A stretch of DNA of 64,000 nt from Candidatus Regiella insecticola LSR1 (GTDB lineage: Bacteria; Pseudomonadota; Gammaproteobacteria; Enterobacterales; Enterobacteriaceae), in assembly GCF_000143625.1 (NCBI RefSeq), contig NZ_GL379592.1:286872-350871 (forward strand). Reading direction: 5' to 3'. Both the position numbers and the translations under genes were made by a program. Below, in pieces: positions 61,936-64,000 of this stretch; the first letter of the stretch is position 1, and every line of letters starts with the position of its first letter. Under the pieces are notes generated by a model that ran no database searches, had not been told where the DNA came from, and saw only the letters and a list, made by a program, of their open reading frames with translations.

Positions 61936-62387
61936 ATGACTGTAATGATATTTTTTACGTTGAGCCTACTGCTATTAACGGGGCTACACCGTCAATTAGA
62001 ATATGCTATTCGCATTACTCATTACGAACAATCTTACCTACAAGCTTATAACCAAGCAGCTTCGTCACTAAGCTGGGGAATAACTCGCCGTTGGCCACTT
62101 AAATCCTTGCAATATAACAAGTCACGATATTACGGAAAATGGACGTGTGAAAAACAAGCATTCCATGGTCTCAAAGCCTGCATTAAAGCAGAGGCAGCTT
62201 CCAACCTGCTATGGCTAAAAGGAGAGGAGAGGGCGCCGTGCCCAACCAAACTCAAAAGATTGTTTTATACCAACAGGTTGCTCCGGTAATAGATCCTTCT
62301 ACTATAGATCTTCAAAAAGTAGTGGGTATTGCACAACGGTGGCTTGATTTTTGTCCAGAGAGAGATGAAAAATTTTGTGCCGACTAA
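61936..62387 (+). pseudogene. ygdB: YgdB-like pseudopilin operon protein, frameshifted
   Basis: From ATG 61936 the frame gives a hydrophobic helix (MTVMIFFTLSLLLLTGLHRQ) and SSLSWGITRRWPLKSL, resembling YgdB (DUF2509). The end runs out of frame; the expected C-terminus (VVGIAQRWLDFCPERDEKFC, like E. coli GWSDFCPLKE) lies in another frame ending at TAA 62385-62387. The shift is near the GGAGAGGAGAGGG run at about 62220-62235. The start is uncertain because repeats lie directly upstream. Confidence 0.65.
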
Positions 62388-62400
62388 TTAAAATATTTTA

Positions 62401-62582
62401 TATACCCAATGAATTTCGCGTTACGGCAAGGCGGCAATCAATCGAATCCCAGGAGTGTATCCCCTTCGTCTTTGAAATTGCCTTCGGCTGCCAGGGCGAC
62501 CGACCGGTGAGCGTAGATAGACTACGTGATTCGGCGAGCCGCCGCCGCCAACAACGCGGCGGCTTCAAAGACGAAGGGGATA
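62401..62582. repeat. ERIC left half carrying the same inserted ERIC-like variant
   Basis: 62401-62458 is the left half of an ERIC (TATACCCAATGAATTTCGCG to CCCAGGAGTGTA). The inserted variant follows at the same point (TATCCCCTTCGTCTTTGAAA to TTCAAAGACGAAGGGGATA). The right half of the outer ERIC is absent. Confidence 0.9.
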
Positions 62583-62632
62583 GTCAGGATTTTTATAATC
62601 AAAAACGGGTAATACCGAAAAAAAATAGGCGA

Positions 62633-62974
62633 TTGACATACCAGCAAGGTTTCAGTCTACCAGAAGTCGTTATTGCAGCTTTATTACTCTCAGTATCTTT
62701 ACTTGGACTACTGCAATACCAACAAACATTACTACAACGTTTTCAGCAGCAATGGCAACTAAGACAAGCGTGGTCACTCGCCCAACAAAACATTGAAATT
62801 TTAACCAATAAAGATACATTTCTGTCTGGAGCTCAGCTACCAGAGCCTGCCAAAAATTGGCAATACACTCAGAGTAGAGAGCCGCTCGATGAAGATTGTA
62901 TAAAACTAAATGTTAGGGTTACCACGCCACAAAAGCAAAATGTCAATTTGAGCCGCTGGTTTTGTGATTTATAG
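62633..62974 (+). CDS. ppdC: Prepilin-like protein PpdC, start displaced by a repeat
   Basis: The pseudopilin signal is QQG-FSLPEVVIAALLLSVS, with Glu at +5, then LLGLLQYQQTLLQRFQQQW and a C-terminal Cys (SRWFCDL), as in E. coli PpdC (about 107 residues). No ATG lies between the repeat and the signal; TTG 62633 would give 113 residues. The frame stays open further upstream through the ERIC composite to 62375. Expression is doubtful given the decay of the operon. Confidence 0.65.
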   Translation: MTYQQGFSLPEVVIAALLLSVSLLGLLQYQQTLLQRFQQQWQLRQAWSLAQQNIEILTNKDTFLSGAQLPEPAKNWQYTQSREPLDEDCIKLNVRVTTPQKQNVNLSRWFCDL

Positions 62975-62995
62975 CCGAATCAGTCCAATTTGATA
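62971..62995. repeat. Repeat B left-end fragment
   Basis: ATAGCCGAATCAGTCCAATT starts within the ppdC stop codon and breaks off at 62995. recC, which follows ppdC in E. coli, is absent. Confidence 0.6.
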
Positions 62996-63012
62996 GATGG
63001 ATACCGTCTTGA

Positions 63013-63189
63013 TTACGTCTTGGCAAGGACTATTTTTGGATCAAAAGGAATGCCTGATTTCAACACACCATACGCCAGTTGTAGTAATTTTCGTATTACC
63101 GCACAGACGCCGACTTTCTCCCCTTTATGGCGTGATACGAGTCGTTGCCACTGCACTTTCACTATCGCTGACAAATATCTTTGATCATA
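63013..63189 (-). pseudogene. IS110-family transposase C-terminal remnant
   Basis: The minus strand reads YLSAIVKVQWQRLVSRHKGE and IRKLLQLAYGVLKSGIPFDP before TAA 63013-63015. The GVLKSG-x-PFDP end is characteristic of IS110/IS1111 transposases. The upstream part is missing. Confidence 0.7.
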
Positions 63190-63246
63190 TCACTGGCATG
63201 CTGGACACTTTCTTCAGCATATACTCATTCAACTTGAAGGTCTGGA

Positions 63247-63633
63247 TTAGATGGTTTGGAAATTATCGTTAATTCTGCCCCTGAGAAAGGGAGCAATTTT
63301 TACCAATGTACTATCAAAAAATTCGGCTATAGCCCCACGAAACTCTTTGGCTGAAGAGAAAAATCGGTTGTTTCTGACACGCTCGTTCATGACCTTCCAT
63401 AATCGCTCGATGGGATTAAGATTAGGGCTATAAGGGGGTAAATAATGGAGTACGATAGCCTTCTCTAATGCGGCGTCTTTGACTCGCTGACTGCAATGAT
63501 AGCCAGAATTATCTAAAATAATGTGTATCTTTTGTGCATCAGGATAAGCAGTTTTGAGCTGCTCAAAAAAAGCGACGGGGGTTTCTGAATTCACCTGCTC
63601 AGGACGGGCACTGACAACCTTCATGGTGCTCAA
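63247..63633 (-). pseudogene. IS630-type transposase, C-terminal half
   Basis: 128 residues with the second and third parts of the DDE site: IHIILDNSGYHCSQRVKD and LHYLPPYSPNLNPIERLWKV. The N-terminal half is missing because an IS5-type element begins 6 bases upstream at 63639. It differs from the IS630 copy at 42028. Confidence 0.8.
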
Positions 63634-63638
63634 TTCAA

Positions 63639-64000
63639 TAGACCTCTTCGGAAACTATCATTTATCTAATTTCCATATTATAAATTGCAGCAATCAGATT
63701 AAATCTTAATCCAAAACGTTTTCGCCTGTTTCGATAACGGTCTGATACAATTTTAAATCTTTTAATCATACCAATGACATGTTCGTTTAATACACGCTGG
63801 CTTGATAACGCACGATTGTTGCGTTTATCTTCTTTTGTTAAGGGATTTTTCTTTGTCTTTTTCTTAGGCAACGCCGAGTTTGAATGAATCTTGCCAAGCC
63901 CTTGGTAACCTGTATCGGTAACTGTTTTGATGTCAGGATGTATTCGCACACCAGACTCCTTAAACAACCTAAAATCATGGCGCCTCCCATTCGTAAAGCT
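63639..64000. mobile_element. IS5-type insertion sequence, right end within the window
   Basis: It starts with the terminal sequence TAGACCTCTTCGGAAAC, identical to the end of MITE-A copy 3, and carries a transposase reading inward on the minus strand. The other end lies outside the window. Confidence 0.8.
63662..64000 (-). CDS. IS5-type (DDE) transposase, N-terminus outside window
   Basis: 113 residues are visible, open at the window edge. GRRHDFRLFKESGVRIHPDI, DTGYQGLGKIHSNS and the C-terminal RVLNEHVIGMIKRFKIVSDR with YRNRRKRFGLRFNLIAAIYN are typical of this IS5-group DDE family (the last Asp/Glu region is intact). It ends 23 bases from the element's terminus. No lesion is seen, so this copy could be active and could drive MITE-A. 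Confidence 0.85.
   Translation of the reverse strand, partial: SFTNGRRHDFRLFKESGVRIHPDIKTVTDTGYQGLGKIHSNSALPKKKTKKNPLTKEDKRNNRALSSQRVLNEHVIGMIKRFKIVSDRYRNRRKRFGLRFNLIAAIYNMEIR

Overview
This window looks like part of the chromosome of a host-restricted gammaproteobacterial symbiont of the Enterobacterales (Yersiniaceae-like). The recognisable proteins closely resemble enteric ones: RelA, GyrB, DnaA, OmpA, LysS and 6S RNA all match their E. coli relatives by eye. The DNA is moderately AT-rich, gene order is heavily scrambled, several accessory genes carry frameshifts or nonsense codons, and the intergenic DNA is full of small repeats and broken insertion sequences. That combination fits aphid secondary symbionts such as Regiella or Hamiltonella. 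The genus is my inference and cannot be settled from this window alone.

Layout. 1-11828: a type III secretion (T3SS) apparatus operon of the Salmonella SPI-2 kind, in the order ssaH-I-J-(sctK-like)-K-L-M-V-N-O-P-Q-R-S-T-U. It has tight overlaps and every gene looks intact. 11775-16990 (minus): an alternate chaperone-usher (CS1/CFA/I/CblD-type) fimbrial operon in which the chaperone, usher and tip genes are frameshifted. 17245-27709: relA and the replication/ribosome cluster gyrB-dnaN-dnaA / rpmH-rnpA-yidD-yidC, with recF deleted down to a short 3' remnant. 27955-36697: a secreted-looking LD-carboxypeptidase, ubiG, a metG lacking its C-terminal domain and overlapping maeA, sanA, folE and ompA. 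37283-42669: repeats and relics (a tfoX with an amber stop, an orphan gltL, tRNA-Leu(CAA) followed by a broken P4-type integrase and IS remnants). 42763-60175: mostly housekeeping genes (ubiH-pepP, zapA, 6S RNA, fau, pgeF-rluD, bamD, mutS, prfB with its programmed frameshift, lysS, mtr, lpxH), a disrupted yidA and ppiB, and one unrecognised membrane-type protein that could be a T3SS effector. 60333-62974: the ppdA-ppdB-ygdB-ppdC pseudopilin operon, decayed and invaded by ERIC-type repeats. 62975-64000: IS110, IS630 and IS5-type transposase pieces, one inside another.

Four small repeat families shape the non-coding DNA: (a) ERIC elements of 127 bp or shorter, with TATACCC...GGGTATA ends; (b) a ~140-bp MITE here called MITE-A, with TAGACCTCTT.../...AAGAGGTCTA ends, whose terminal sequence is identical to the end of an IS5-type element at the right edge; (c) repeat B, with ends like TAGCCGAATCAGTTTAATTT; (d) repeat C, with ends like AGAGCCTATTCGAAATCT. 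They insert into one another, supply stop codons to neighbouring genes (ubiG, lysS, fau), and sit where genes have been lost (recF, probably sulA). The picture is a genome in mid-reduction that has kept a complete T3SS, core information processing and cell-envelope functions, while fimbriae, competence regulation and pseudopilins decay.
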